Shown here: one piece after another, positions 16,350 to 25,581 of the stretch
Numbering within the stretch: the stretch's first letter is position 1
Layout of the letters: each line of letters starts with the position of its first letter
Assembly (NCBI RefSeq): GCF_003863355.1
Contig: NZ_QQWG01000012.1
Coordinates: 1 to 64,000 of the forward strand
Source of the DNA: Ancylomarina euxina
Lineage (GTDB): Bacteria; Bacteroidota; Bacteroidia; Bacteroidales; Marinifilaceae
Reading direction: 5' to 3'
DNA length: 64,000 bases
Made by a program: the position numbers and the translations under genes
Notes under the pieces: model-generated
Seen by the model: only the letters and a program-made list of their open reading frames with translations
Told to the model about the DNA's origin: nothing
Databases searched by the model: none

Positions 16350-17021
16350 ATGGCAAGATTTTCTAGAATAGAAGTTGCTTTGAAAATGAAAGAGACAGGT
16401 ATGATACCCGTTTTTTTTCATAAAGATATTGAGATTTGTAAAGAGGTTGTTAAAGCTTGTTACGAAGGTGGAGCTCGTTTGTTTGAGTTTGTAAATCGTG
16501 GCGATTATGCGCATCAAATTTTTGATGAATTAAATAAGTGGGCAACCCAAGAATGTCCTGAGATGATTTTGGGCGTTGGATCTGTTATTGATGTGGGAAC
16601 AACATCTTTATACATCCAATTGGGAACTAATTTTGTGGTTTCTCCAATTTTAAATGCCGAAATGGCTAAGATATGTAACCGACGTAAAGTTGCTTGGTCC
16701 CCAGGATGTGGTTCACTTACTGAAATATCATATGCTGAAGAGTTAGGTGCTGAGGTTGTAAAAATATTCCCGGGAGCTCAAGTAGGTGGTCCTGAGTTTG
16801 TGAAGGCTGTAAAAGGTCCATTCCCATGGTCATCAATTATGCCAACTGGTGGTGTTAAACCCGATGAGGAGAATTTAAAGTCTTGGTTTGATGCAGGTGT
16901 TCATTGTGTAGGAATGGGGTCACAATTGATGGTTAAAAAGTCGGATGGTTCATTTAATTATCCTGCAATTAAAACATCATGTGAAAAAGCTTTAGGAATT
17001 ATTAAGAAACTAAGATCATAA
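16350..17021 (+). CDS. eda: 2-dehydro-3-deoxyphosphogluconate aldolase (KDPG aldolase)
   Basis: The 223-aa class I aldolase splits KDPG into pyruvate and glyceraldehyde-3-phosphate. The Schiff-base lysine is K138 in VVKIFPGAQVGG. The ILGVGSVID segment and the phosphate-binding IMPTGGV loop are characteristic. It completes the route from unsaturated uronate to central metabolism encoded from 12070 onward, and is followed by a transporter gene after 41 nt. Confidence 0.94.
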   Translation: MARFSRIEVALKMKETGMIPVFFHKDIEICKEVVKACYEGGARLFEFVNRGDYAHQIFDELNKWATQECPEMILGVGSVIDVGTTSLYIQLGTNFVVSPILNAEMAKICNRRKVAWSPGCGSLTEISYAEELGAEVVKIFPGAQVGGPEFVKAVKGPFPWSSIMPTGGVKPDEENLKSWFDAGVHCVGMGSQLMVKKSDGSFNYPAIKTSCEKALGIIKKLRS

Positions 17022-17062
17022 GAAGCCAGTCTTCTTTTAAAGATTTATATGGAAAAATAATT

Positions 17063-18373
17063 ATGGAAAAACCACAAGGAAATTATCGCTATAGAATATT
17101 GGCGATGCTCTTTTTTGCTACGACGATTAACTATATGGATCGTAGTATTATGGGAGTGTTAGGACCAACATTGATGGATCGATTTGATTGGACCAATGCT
17201 GATTATGGTTATATTAATATGGCTTTTAAAGCAGCCTATGCCATCGGTATGATTAGTATGGGTGGTTTAATTGATCGTTTTGGGACTAGAATTGGTTATA
17301 CACTTTCAATAGCTGTATGGAGTATTTTTGGATTATTACATGCTGCTGTTCGTCCAGCATTTGCTTTAGTTGGATTTATCAGTGCTCGTTTTGGATTAGG
17401 TATAGGAGAGGCCGGTAATTTTCCAGCAGCTGTTAAAACAGTTGCTGAATGGTTTCCTAAGAAAGATCGCGCCTTTGCAACAGGTATTTTTAATGCAGGA
17501 TCTAATGTAGGTGCTGTCCTTGCACCAGCTATTATTCCATTAGTGGTTGCTGCAAATGGTGATAATTGGCAATTTGCCTTTATGGTAACAGCTGCTTTTA
17601 GTGCTATTTGGGTGGCTCTTTGGCTTAAGATTTACAAGCGTCCAGAAGAACATCCTAAGGTTTCTAAGGAAGAGTTAGCTTATATTCTTCATGATTGTAA
17701 GCCATCTGAAGCAGATGCTAAAAAGGAATTTGAGAAATTATCATGGTCACGTGTATTGCCTTTGCGTCAAACCTGGGCTTTCGCGATTGGTAAAATTACA
17801 GATGCTGTTTGGTTCTTTTTTATGTTTTGGTCTGGTATTTTCTTCAAACAAAAGTTTGGTTTGGATAGTATCAAAGAACTTGGTGGTGCATTAGTTGTTA
17901 TTTATATCGTCGCTGACTTTGGTAGTATTGGTGGTGGTTATTTATCTAAAATATTTATAAATAGAGGTTGGACACTTAATGGGGCACGTAAAATATCATT
18001 GTTGATTTGTGCGCTTTGTATTGCTCCCGTTTCTTTTGCAGCTTTGACTGATAATGTGTGGATCGCTGTGAGTTTAATCGCTTTGGCTTCTGGCGGACAT
18101 CAGGCTTGGTCTGCTAATCTATTTACCCTTGTTTCAGATGTGATGCCTAAAAAGGCGATTGCTTCTGTTGTAGGTATCGGAGGTATGGTTGGTGCTATTT
18201 CGGGTATGGTTGTCGATTTTGCTTTAGGGCAAGGTTTAGATGCTACGGGTAACTCATTTTACTTTTGGATGTTTCTTGTAGCAGGTTTACTATACTTGAT
18301 TATATTATTGATTATACATTTAATGTTACCAAAATTGGAACCTTTGAATGAAAACCTTGAATTGGTTAAGTGA
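17063..18373 (+). CDS. MFS transporter, ExuT-like (anion:cation symporter family)
   Basis: This 436-aa protein has twelve predicted hydrophobic spans. Its start (TINYMDRSIMGVLGP) and the GLGIGEAGNFPAAVKTVAEWFP segment are typical of the ACS family of hexuronate and glucarate symporters. It probably carries uronates or unsaturated uronate products across the inner membrane to the Kdu enzymes; the exact substrate is inferred from context. It is the last gene before a strong terminator. Confidence 0.9.
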   Translation: MEKPQGNYRYRILAMLFFATTINYMDRSIMGVLGPTLMDRFDWTNADYGYINMAFKAAYAIGMISMGGLIDRFGTRIGYTLSIAVWSIFGLLHAAVRPAFALVGFISARFGLGIGEAGNFPAAVKTVAEWFPKKDRAFATGIFNAGSNVGAVLAPAIIPLVVAANGDNWQFAFMVTAAFSAIWVALWLKIYKRPEEHPKVSKEELAYILHDCKPSEADAKKEFEKLSWSRVLPLRQTWAFAIGKITDAVWFFFMFWSGIFFKQKFGLDSIKELGGALVVIYIVADFGSIGGGYLSKIFINRGWTLNGARKISLLICALCIAPVSFAALTDNVWIAVSLIALASGGHQAWSANLFTLVSDVMPKKAIASVVGIGGMVGAISGMVVDFALGQGLDATGNSFYFWMFLVAGLLYLIILLIIHLMLPKLEPLNENLELVK

Positions 18374-18400
18374 TTGTAATAGAGAAAATAAGTTTCTTGT

Positions 18401-18432
18401 AATTGTATTTCATTTTGGTTTTGAAATACAAT
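18401..18432 (+). terminator. Hairpin behind the MFS transporter gene
   Basis: ATTGTATTTCA and TGAAATACAAT form an 11-bp perfect stem. It lies just ahead of a second hairpin with a long T-run and is probably part of a compound 3' end. Confidence 0.5.
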
Positions 18433-18444
18433 AGGTTTGGTGTA

Positions 18445-18484
18445 GGCAAGGTTCCATTATAAATGGAGCTTTGTCTTTTTTTTT
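18445..18484 (+). terminator. Intrinsic terminator of the uronate catabolic operon
   Basis: An imperfect stem of about 12 bp (GGCAAGGTTCCAT against ATGGAGCTTTGTC) is followed by nine T residues. Confidence 0.75.
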
Positions 18485-18610
18485 ATATAAATTTCAACTT
18501 AGATTTCGTTTATTTGTAAGTTGCTTAGAATTAATTTATTATCAACAAGATAACTTTTAGATAAGTTTTGCGTTGAGAGTCTGAGGGTTAATCGTATTAT
18601 TTGTTTTTCG

Positions 18611-21600
18611 ATGAAGAAAATTCTGGTTTTATTTATTTTTCTTATGGAGGTGCTTGTTTGCCAGGCACAAGATATTTATTTCGATCATTTAGATCTTAAA
18701 AATGGCCTTTCGCAAATTTCAGTCACAGCACTCGAGCAGGATAGTTTAGGAACTATGTGGATTGGAACTCGTGATGGTCTAAACCGTTATAATGGTTATG
18801 AGATTGATGTCTTTCGTCATAATAGGCAGGATACCAGTAGTCTTCTAGGGAACAATATTCGGGACTTGAAAACTGATGCTAATAATAAATTATGGATATT
18901 GACTGCGGAAGGTATATCAAATATCAATTTACAGAATGAAGAACTGATTAATTTCCCTAATCAAAATATAAGTTGTTTTCATATTAGCAATAAGAATATT
19001 TGGGTAGGAACGAATTTAGGACTCTTCTTTTTAGATGAGGAGAGTCGCAGGTATAAAGCTGCGACCGAAATTTTTCCTCATAGAGTAAAGGTGAATGAGA
19101 TTTTTGAGGATTCAGAAGGAAATCTTCTTATTGGTACTAGTGATAGAGGTCTTTTCCTTTATAATGCACATTCTAATCAGTTGGATTCGATATTGGATGC
19201 AGAAGTCTCTTGCATCCATAAAAGTATGGATGGTCTTTTCTGGCTTGGTACAACCGAAAATGGTGTGTATTGTCTTCAAAAAGATGAGGTTGTAGCTCAT
19301 TATAGTCAAGATTCAGGCTTAGCTCATAATGTGATTAGAGATATTACAGAGGATAATAATGGGCGAATTTGGATAGGTACGTTTTTGGGACTGAGTATGC
19401 TTGATCCTGAAAAGAAAATATTTACCAATTATTTTCAGTCTGATAAAAAGCCTTATGGCTTAAGTCACAATTCCATTTATACCTTATTCTGCGATCAAGA
19501 AGGCAGTATCTGGATTGGTAGTTATTTTGGAGGTGTAAATATTTACAACTCTCAAACGAATATTTTCCGATATTTTGTTGCTGAAACTGACCAAAATAAA
19601 TCAATCAATTATAGAGTTGTTGGTTCTATGATTGAAGATGATGATAAGAATCTTTGGATTGCGACCGAAGGTGGGGGGGTGAATTTTTATGATAGAAAGA
19701 ATAATAAATTTAAGTATATAACAAAGGGTGAGGGAGACTACAAACTTTCACACAATAATGCAAAAAGTTTGTATCTGGATAAACAAAATCAACTTTGGAT
19801 AGGGACCCACTTGGGAGGTTTGGATGTTTTGAATACAAAAACGGGACGAATAAGAAAATATATAAAGAATGAAGATGATGTGCATTCCATTCCAAGTAAT
19901 ATTATTTCTGCTATAATTCCTTTTGAAAACAATTTACTATTGGGTACCAATGATGGGGTGGTTTTGTTCAATCCCAATAAAGAAGAATTTACTCCATTTT
20001 TTGAGAATAGTGAACTCCGGAAAAAAATAGGCAAAAAGATTTTGGCTTTATTATTGGACAAGAATCAGTGTTTATGGATTGGATCGGAAACTAAAGGTTT
20101 AAGCGTTTACGATTTTAAGTCTGGAGAGCTGAAGAACTTTAGGAATAATGTTCACGACTTAAAAAGCATAGGGAGTAATTTTGTATATCAAATTTATCAG
20201 GATCATATGCGGAGAATTTGGGTTGCGACTTCAGGAGGAGGTCTTAATCGTTACCACCCAGAAAACGATAGTTTCAGCTCATATACTAGTAGTGATTACG
20301 ATTTGTCATCTGATTTTATTTATGGAATTGCGGAATCGAGATATGGTTTTCTCTGGATTGCTACAAGTAAAGGCATTAGCCGTTTTGATGTTGAAGAAGA
20401 AACTTTTCGAGCTTATGATTATCAGAATGGATTTCCATTGAGTGAAATTAATGAAAGGGGTTTGTATATCACAAGCGATGGAGAAGTATTTGTTGGTGGC
20501 ATTCATGGTATGGTTTCCTTTTATGAGAAAGAGCTGCAAAATCAGTCAATTAAGCACCCACTTTATTTTACTGAACTTCGCGTAAATAATAGTGAAGTGC
20601 ATCCCAATGATGAAAGTGGTATTTTGTCTCAAACACTTCCTTTTACCAAATCGATACGCTTAAACTCTAATCACAGTGTTGTTTCTTTCGATTTTACATC
20701 CTTTAATTATTTGAAAACAAATAAAACCATGTATTCATATAAACTTGAAGGTTTTGATTCAGATTGGGTGGATGCTGGTTATAGAAGAAGTGTTAATTAC
20801 ACGAACCTAAAATCTGGAACATATATATTCACTGTAAAAGAAAAGTTACGTCAGGGTGAAGACGGTGCTGAAACCAGTATGAAGATTATAATTGATCCAC
20901 CATATTACAATACGTGGTGGGCTTATCTGATTTATATTTCTATTGTAAGTGGTATTTTATTATACATCAACAGAGTCTTGATTTCTAAGGCATTATTAGA
21001 AGATAATCTAAAAAAAGAGCAAAGAGACAAAGAACAAATAAGTGAGATGAATCGTTCTAAATTGCAATTTTTCACCAATATATCTCACGAGTTTCGTACA
21101 CCACTAACATTAATTTTGGGTCAATTAGAGAGTTTGCTTGAAGAATCTTCAAATATTGCCCCAAAAGTTTATAATAAAATGTTGGTAGCATATAAAAATT
21201 CTTACCGATTAAAAAAACTGATTGATGAGCTTCTCGAATTTAGAAAACAAGAGTTAGGTCATATGAAATTAAAGGTTAATGAGCATGACTTTGTTGATTT
21301 CTCCAATATGATTTTTGATTCATTTAAAGAATACGCCGAAAGGCGTCATATAAATTACAAGTTGGTCTGCTATCAAGATAAGATCCCTCTTTGGTTCGAT
21401 GCCAGACAGTTAGAAAAAGTATTCTTTAATTTGTTATCAAATGCTTTCAAATTTACTCCTGATGGAGGTTCTATTTATGTCTTAATTAATCAGGAAAATA
21501 AAGAATTGATTATTAAAGTGATTGATTCTGGACAGGGAATGCCTAAGGTATATCTTGAGAAAATTTTCGACCGTTTTTATCAGGTTGATAATATTAGCGA

Positions 21601-22627
21601 ACATAAACAACAGCAGTTGGGATCCGGAATTGGATTAGCTTTAACTAAGGGTATTGTTGATATGCATGGCGGTTGTATTCGTGTAGAAAGTGAGCTTGGA
21701 GAAGGGGCATGTTTTGAGGTCAGTTTATTACTGGGTAAAGATCATTTTGAAGAAGAACAAGTGGTTTGGGACAAACAACAGGTTCTTGAAAGTAGTTTAC
21801 AGACGCCGCTTTTAATCGATAAAATTGACGAATCTGAAAAAGAAGCGATTTATGACTTGCTTCCAAAATCGGCTAGTTTACTAATTGTTGAAGATAATGC
21901 CGAAGTTAGAGATATGCTTTGCGCTTCATTTATGGATGAGTATCATATTATTGAAGTAGAGGATGGGCAGATGGGATTAGAGGCAGCTCAGCAATATCAA
22001 CCAGATTTGATTATAAGTGACGTTATGATGCCTGTAATGACAGGTACTGATATGTGTCAGAAACTAAAATCTGATTTAACAACTTGTCATATTCCGATTA
22101 TTTTACTTACTGCCAAGGAAGCCATTGAATACAGGCTTGAAGGATTAGAAATTGGGGCCGATGATTATATAACTAAACCCTTTAATATTAAATTGCTTCA
22201 AGCGAGATGCCGTAATCTGATAAAGTCCAGAAAGCAATTACAGGAAAGGTTTCAATTGAATCCTGGCTTGGGGATAAAAAGCATTACAACAAATTCGCTC
22301 GATGCTGAACTCCTTGAAAAAGCAATTGATATTGTGGAAAGACATCTCGATAACTCCAAGTTTGATGTGAATACATTTGCACAGGAAATGTGCCTGGGAC
22401 GAACTAATTTGTATGCCAAAATTAAAGGGATTACGGGACAAACACCCAATGAGTTTATTCTAAGCAGCCGATTGAAAAAAGCAGCATTATTGCTTCAAAC
22501 AGAAATCGGAGTTAGTGTGTCCAATGTTGCTTATTCTGTTGGATTTACAACCCCAAGGTATTTCAGTAAATGTTTTAGTGATCATTTTAAAATCTCTCCT
22601 TCTAAATATGCCAAAGGAGAAAGATAA
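18611..22627 (+). CDS. Hybrid two-component system sensor/regulator (HTCS)
   Basis: This 1338-aa protein carries all modules of a Bacteroidota HTCS in one chain. A signal peptide is followed by a periplasmic two-bladed propeller sensor with many WIGT-type repeats (about 30-690), a Y_Y_Y domain (about 690-765) and a membrane span (about 772-793). The histidine kinase follows, with H826 in ISHEFRTPL and the ATP-binding NLLSNAFKF and GSGIGLAL boxes. Next come a receiver domain with D1137 in ISDVMMP and a C-terminal AraC-type helix-turn-helix. It probably senses a glycosaminoglycan oligosaccharide and activates the susC/susD operon downstream. Confidence 0.95.
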   Translation: MKKILVLFIFLMEVLVCQAQDIYFDHLDLKNGLSQISVTALEQDSLGTMWIGTRDGLNRYNGYEIDVFRHNRQDTSSLLGNNIRDLKTDANNKLWILTAEGISNINLQNEELINFPNQNISCFHISNKNIWVGTNLGLFFLDEESRRYKAATEIFPHRVKVNEIFEDSEGNLLIGTSDRGLFLYNAHSNQLDSILDAEVSCIHKSMDGLFWLGTTENGVYCLQKDEVVAHYSQDSGLAHNVIRDITEDNNGRIWIGTFLGLSMLDPEKKIFTNYFQSDKKPYGLSHNSIYTLFCDQEGSIWIGSYFGGVNIYNSQTNIFRYFVAETDQNKSINYRVVGSMIEDDDKNLWIATEGGGVNFYDRKNNKFKYITKGEGDYKLSHNNAKSLYLDKQNQLWIGTHLGGLDVLNTKTGRIRKYIKNEDDVHSIPSNIISAIIPFENNLLLGTNDGVVLFNPNKEEFTPFFENSELRKKIGKKILALLLDKNQCLWIGSETKGLSVYDFKSGELKNFRNNVHDLKSIGSNFVYQIYQDHMRRIWVATSGGGLNRYHPENDSFSSYTSSDYDLSSDFIYGIAESRYGFLWIATSKGISRFDVEEETFRAYDYQNGFPLSEINERGLYITSDGEVFVGGIHGMVSFYEKELQNQSIKHPLYFTELRVNNSEVHPNDESGILSQTLPFTKSIRLNSNHSVVSFDFTSFNYLKTNKTMYSYKLEGFDSDWVDAGYRRSVNYTNLKSGTYIFTVKEKLRQGEDGAETSMKIIIDPPYYNTWWAYLIYISIVSGILLYINRVLISKALLEDNLKKEQRDKEQISEMNRSKLQFFTNISHEFRTPLTLILGQLESLLEESSNIAPKVYNKMLVAYKNSYRLKKLIDELLEFRKQELGHMKLKVNEHDFVDFSNMIFDSFKEYAERRHINYKLVCYQDKIPLWFDARQLEKVFFNLLSNAFKFTPDGGSIYVLINQENKELIIKVIDSGQGMPKVYLEKIFDRFYQVDNISEHKQQQLGSGIGLALTKGIVDMHGGCIRVESELGEGACFEVSLLLGKDHFEEEQVVWDKQQVLESSLQTPLLIDKIDESEKEAIYDLLPKSASLLIVEDNAEVRDMLCASFMDEYHIIEVEDGQMGLEAAQQYQPDLIISDVMMPVMTGTDMCQKLKSDLTTCHIPIILLTAKEAIEYRLEGLEIGADDYITKPFNIKLLQARCRNLIKSRKQLQERFQLNPGLGIKSITTNSLDAELLEKAIDIVERHLDNSKFDVNTFAQEMCLGRTNLYAKIKGITGQTPNEFILSSRLKKAALLLQTEIGVSVSNVAYSVGFTTPRYFSKCFSDHFKISPSKYAKGER

Positions 22628-22637
22628 AATTAGATAT

Positions 22638-22660
22638 AAATGCTGGATAATTCCAGCATT
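22638..22660 (+). terminator. Terminator after the HTCS gene
   Basis: AATGCTGGA and TCCAGCATT form a 9-bp perfect stem around TAAT, followed by TTATTGTTTC. Confidence 0.6.
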
Positions 22661-22849
22661 TATTGTTTCAGATTCTTCTTATCTCTAACAGACGTATAAG
22701 CCCTTATTTAATAGTCCCAATTCACACGGAATATCTCTCTGTTACATCAGAATTTTCTCCTTAAAATCAATACAAATACTACTTATTATCAATGGGTTTG
22801 ACATAAAAATTTTGACTTGAAGAACACTTTAATATTTTTACACCCAAAT

Positions 22850-22880
22850 TCGTACAATAACATGATGTAATCGTACGAAC
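22850..22880. promoter_or_regulatory. Spaced inverted repeat, candidate HTCS binding site
   Basis: TTCGTAC (22850-22856) and GTACGAA (22874-22880) are exact inverted copies with a 17-nt spacer, about 170 bp before the first operon gene. Binding by the HTCS encoded next door is inferred. Confidence 0.4.
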
Positions 22881-22981
22881 AAATAGTCTTAGGTGCTAGA
22901 ATTGTGTCGTTTGAAGAATATTGGATGTTTTTTGTATAAAAGTATCATGTCGACACCTTATTGCTTAGATACATTTACGCA

Positions 22982-23001
22982 GTCGTTTTCGTAAACGACT
23001 T
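22982..23001 (+). other. Leader hairpin
   Basis: AGTCGTTT and AAACGACT form an 8-bp perfect stem around a TCGT loop, about 50 nt before the start codon of the lipoprotein gene. There is no T-run, so it more likely affects leader stability or translation than termination. Confidence 0.45.
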
Positions 23002-23048
23002 CGATATCTAAAAAAATCTAATACTAATATGATTAAAACCCTAATCTA

Positions 23049-24878
23049 ATGAATCATTCAAACGATTGTAAAAGTAAATGGCGCTTTAAGACCCAGTGGA
23101 TGGCTATAGCCTTTGCTTGCCTCTCTATTTTCACTTTTTCTTGTGATGAAGAAGAGGCTAATAAAGAGGAGCTGACTCCTGAAGGTCTTCGTTATGCTTT
23201 GGTAAGTGAAGTTTATGAAGGAAAAGCAATGGAAACATCTCGTCCTGTTGTTTATTCTACAAGTAATCCGAAATTCGAAATTACTAGTGGTACAGCCGAA
23301 GAAGGCGGTACGTATATAGAAGGAGAGTTTCAAGTTATTGACACAACAGGGATTATCACATTAAAGCTCGATAATCAGCTTGTTGCTGGAAAATACTTTC
23401 TGGATATAAAAGTAAGTAATGATGCAGGAGAGACTATATTCCCTAAAGCATTTGAACTGGTTGTTTTACCATCAGCAATTGAAAGATTACAGTACAGTCC
23501 GTTAAATCAGGTTATTGTGCGTGGTGTTGAAGGACAAAAAACGACTATCCCTGAATTTAAAGGAACTAATCCAGTTACTTTTGCTTTATCTAAAAATTCA
23601 GATTTCGTAATTGATACTAAAACTGGTGAAATTTCATTGGCTATAGATTCTCAAATTGATGCAGGAGAATATAGATTATCTGTAGTAGCAACAAATGTGA
23701 CTGGAGAGCAAACTTTTGAAGAGGTTGTGAGGATAGATGTTCAAACCTTACCCTATGATCTTGTATATTCCACTAACGCATATTTAGGCGTGCAGCAAAC
23801 ACAGGCTAAGCAATCGGTAGAACCCGCGATTAATGGAACAGGACCTGTAACATATTCATTAAAGAATAATTTTAACGCTTTTACGATTGATCCATTAACT
23901 GGTGTTGTGTCACTTCCTGAAGCTCATACTTTGGCTATTGATACTTATAACTTAACTGTTGTTGCTACTAATGAACACGGAAGTGTTGATTTTGTCGATG
24001 CGCTTTCATTCGAAATTATCGCTATTCAGGCAATTATTGCAACAGATTTGACTTATGTTAATGTAAGTTACAGTGTAAATCAGGCTTTTGCATTTACATC
24101 TGATATTCCTACTGTTTCTGGTTCAACTCCAACATATTCACTTCTTGAAAGCTTCGGAGAATTTGGCATTGACCCAGTAACTGGTGTTATTTCATTAACT
24201 GAAGGAAATACACTCGCCATCGGGAATTATCCTATGACTGTAGTTGCAAGTAATCTTGCAGGTGATGCGATATTCACAGATGTAATTAGTGTTACAGTAA
24301 AAGCAGCCGTTGTGGAATTAATCTTTGAAGATGGATGGGATGAACTGACGCCTGCAGTAGGGGAAACCCGTTTGGGTAATATGATTGAATACAGCGCAAA
24401 GGAAGCTCCTAAACAAGCCACGAATAACAAATGGACCCGTGGTTGGGGAAACTGGTCGGTTATTGACCAAGATGGTGTGACTGTGCGTGGAGCAGTTATG
24501 ATTCCTGAAAAAACGGAGAATGATGATTGGTTGATTGCTAAAGATGTTGATTTGTCCAAGCATGTTGATTCATATCTTAACCTTGATGGATATTCCCGCT
24601 ATGGATCATCAAATAATAATACGCTAAAGTTACTGGTTTCTGAGAATTATTCGGGAGATGTTAGTACTGCCGTTTGGGAGGAAGTGAGTTTCGAGACTTT
24701 CTTTAATTACACAAAGGCTCAAAGCAGAGTAATTGACTTAAGCAAGTTTGATGGCAAAGTAGTTACAATAGCGCTTCGTCACGAAAGTTTCCTTATTGAA
24801 TCTGATGCAGGTAGTTTGACTAACCTAACACGTACAAGTTATATTTTGAATTTCCAGGTGATGGGAACCCAAAAATAA
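23049..24878 (+). CDS. Surface glycan-binding-type lipoprotein with Ig/cadherin-like repeats
   Basis: The 609-aa protein has a signal ending in IFTFSCDEEEA. The lipobox cysteine is followed by acidic residues, which favours surface exposure in Bacteroidota. Three to four repeats of about 85 aa follow, each ending in motifs such as FTIDPLTGVVSL and YNLTVVATN. The C-terminal 175 residues (from LIFEDGWDELTP) form a different domain, homologous to the protein encoded immediately downstream. Its place in front of susC suggests polysaccharide binding at the surface. No catalytic motif was recognised. Confidence 0.82.
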   Translation: MNHSNDCKSKWRFKTQWMAIAFACLSIFTFSCDEEEANKEELTPEGLRYALVSEVYEGKAMETSRPVVYSTSNPKFEITSGTAEEGGTYIEGEFQVIDTTGIITLKLDNQLVAGKYFLDIKVSNDAGETIFPKAFELVVLPSAIERLQYSPLNQVIVRGVEGQKTTIPEFKGTNPVTFALSKNSDFVIDTKTGEISLAIDSQIDAGEYRLSVVATNVTGEQTFEEVVRIDVQTLPYDLVYSTNAYLGVQQTQAKQSVEPAINGTGPVTYSLKNNFNAFTIDPLTGVVSLPEAHTLAIDTYNLTVVATNEHGSVDFVDALSFEIIAIQAIIATDLTYVNVSYSVNQAFAFTSDIPTVSGSTPTYSLLESFGEFGIDPVTGVISLTEGNTLAIGNYPMTVVASNLAGDAIFTDVISVTVKAAVVELIFEDGWDELTPAVGETRLGNMIEYSAKEAPKQATNNKWTRGWGNWSVIDQDGVTVRGAVMIPEKTENDDWLIAKDVDLSKHVDSYLNLDGYSRYGSSNNNTLKLLVSENYSGDVSTAVWEEVSFETFFNYTKAQSRVIDLSKFDGKVVTIALRHESFLIESDAGSLTNLTRTSYILNFQVMGTQK

Positions 24879-24883
24879 GCAAG

Positions 24884-25546
24884 ATGAATATTTTAAAAAA
24901 ACAATATACTAAAAGGATGGTGCCAGTAGTTTTACTGGTATCATTCCTAAGCTTTGGCTCTCTTTCTATTTTTGCAAAGGATAAAAGCAAAGGAAAGACT
25001 GTCTTGTTTGAAGATGGTTGGCAAGAGCTAAAACCAGTGGAGGGTAAAAATCAAACCGGAAACTTTACTGCAATTAGTCTACAAGGTGAACCTGAGCAGT
25101 CTGACAATAAAAAGTGGACAAGTTCATGGGGAAATTGGACAGTGAATGGAATTGAAGGAGAAATTAAGCGCGGTGTTACAATGGTTCCCAATAAGTTGGA
25201 AAATGACGATTGGTTGATTTCTGAGCTGATTGATCTAAATGATTGTAAAAAGCCTGTACTAAATATAGAAGCTTATTCGAAATATGGAACAGATACAGGA
25301 AATGACTTAAAACTTCTAATTTCTACCAATTACAATGGAGATTTAGAGTCAGCTGATTGGGATGAGCTTTATTGGGAGTCAATCCATAAACACAATCAAG
25401 CTGTGCCTCAAGCTATCGATCTTAAGAAATACCTTGGCGCAAAAGTAGTCATTGCATTTCGATCGATTCATAAAGGTAAGTCTCTGAGTAATTTGACACG
25501 AACAACATTCCTCTCTAAAGTATCAGTTATTGCAATGAAAAAATAG
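24884..25546 (+). CDS. Secreted protein, stand-alone copy of the upstream lipoprotein's C-terminal domain
   Basis: The 220-aa protein has a signal peptide (to about residue 30) and then a single domain that aligns with the end of the preceding lipoprotein. Shared landmarks are FEDGW-EL-P, W-WGNW, ENDDWLI, YSKYG/YSRYG, LKLL-S-NY-GD and SLTNLTRT/SLSNLTRT. It starts 5 nt after the previous stop, so the two are cotranscribed. It lacks a lipobox, which suggests a soluble periplasmic or secreted form. A jelly-roll carbohydrate-binding fold is a guess. Confidence 0.75.
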   Translation: MNILKKQYTKRMVPVVLLVSFLSFGSLSIFAKDKSKGKTVLFEDGWQELKPVEGKNQTGNFTAISLQGEPEQSDNKKWTSSWGNWTVNGIEGEIKRGVTMVPNKLENDDWLISELIDLNDCKKPVLNIEAYSKYGTDTGNDLKLLISTNYNGDLESADWDELYWESIHKHNQAVPQAIDLKKYLGAKVVIAFRSIHKGKSLSNLTRTTFLSKVSVIAMKK

Positions 25547-25581
25547 TGTTGTCTGTATAAGATGAACCTAACCCTATAGAA

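Larger units (their letters stand above)
22628..23048. other. Upstream region of the surface-protein/susCD operon
   Basis: This 421-bp gap has no gene. It contains a terminator at its left end, a spaced inverted repeat (22850-22880) and a strong hairpin in the likely leader (22982-23000). No exact TAnnTTTG promoter was found, consistent with an activator-dependent promoter. Confidence 0.6.
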
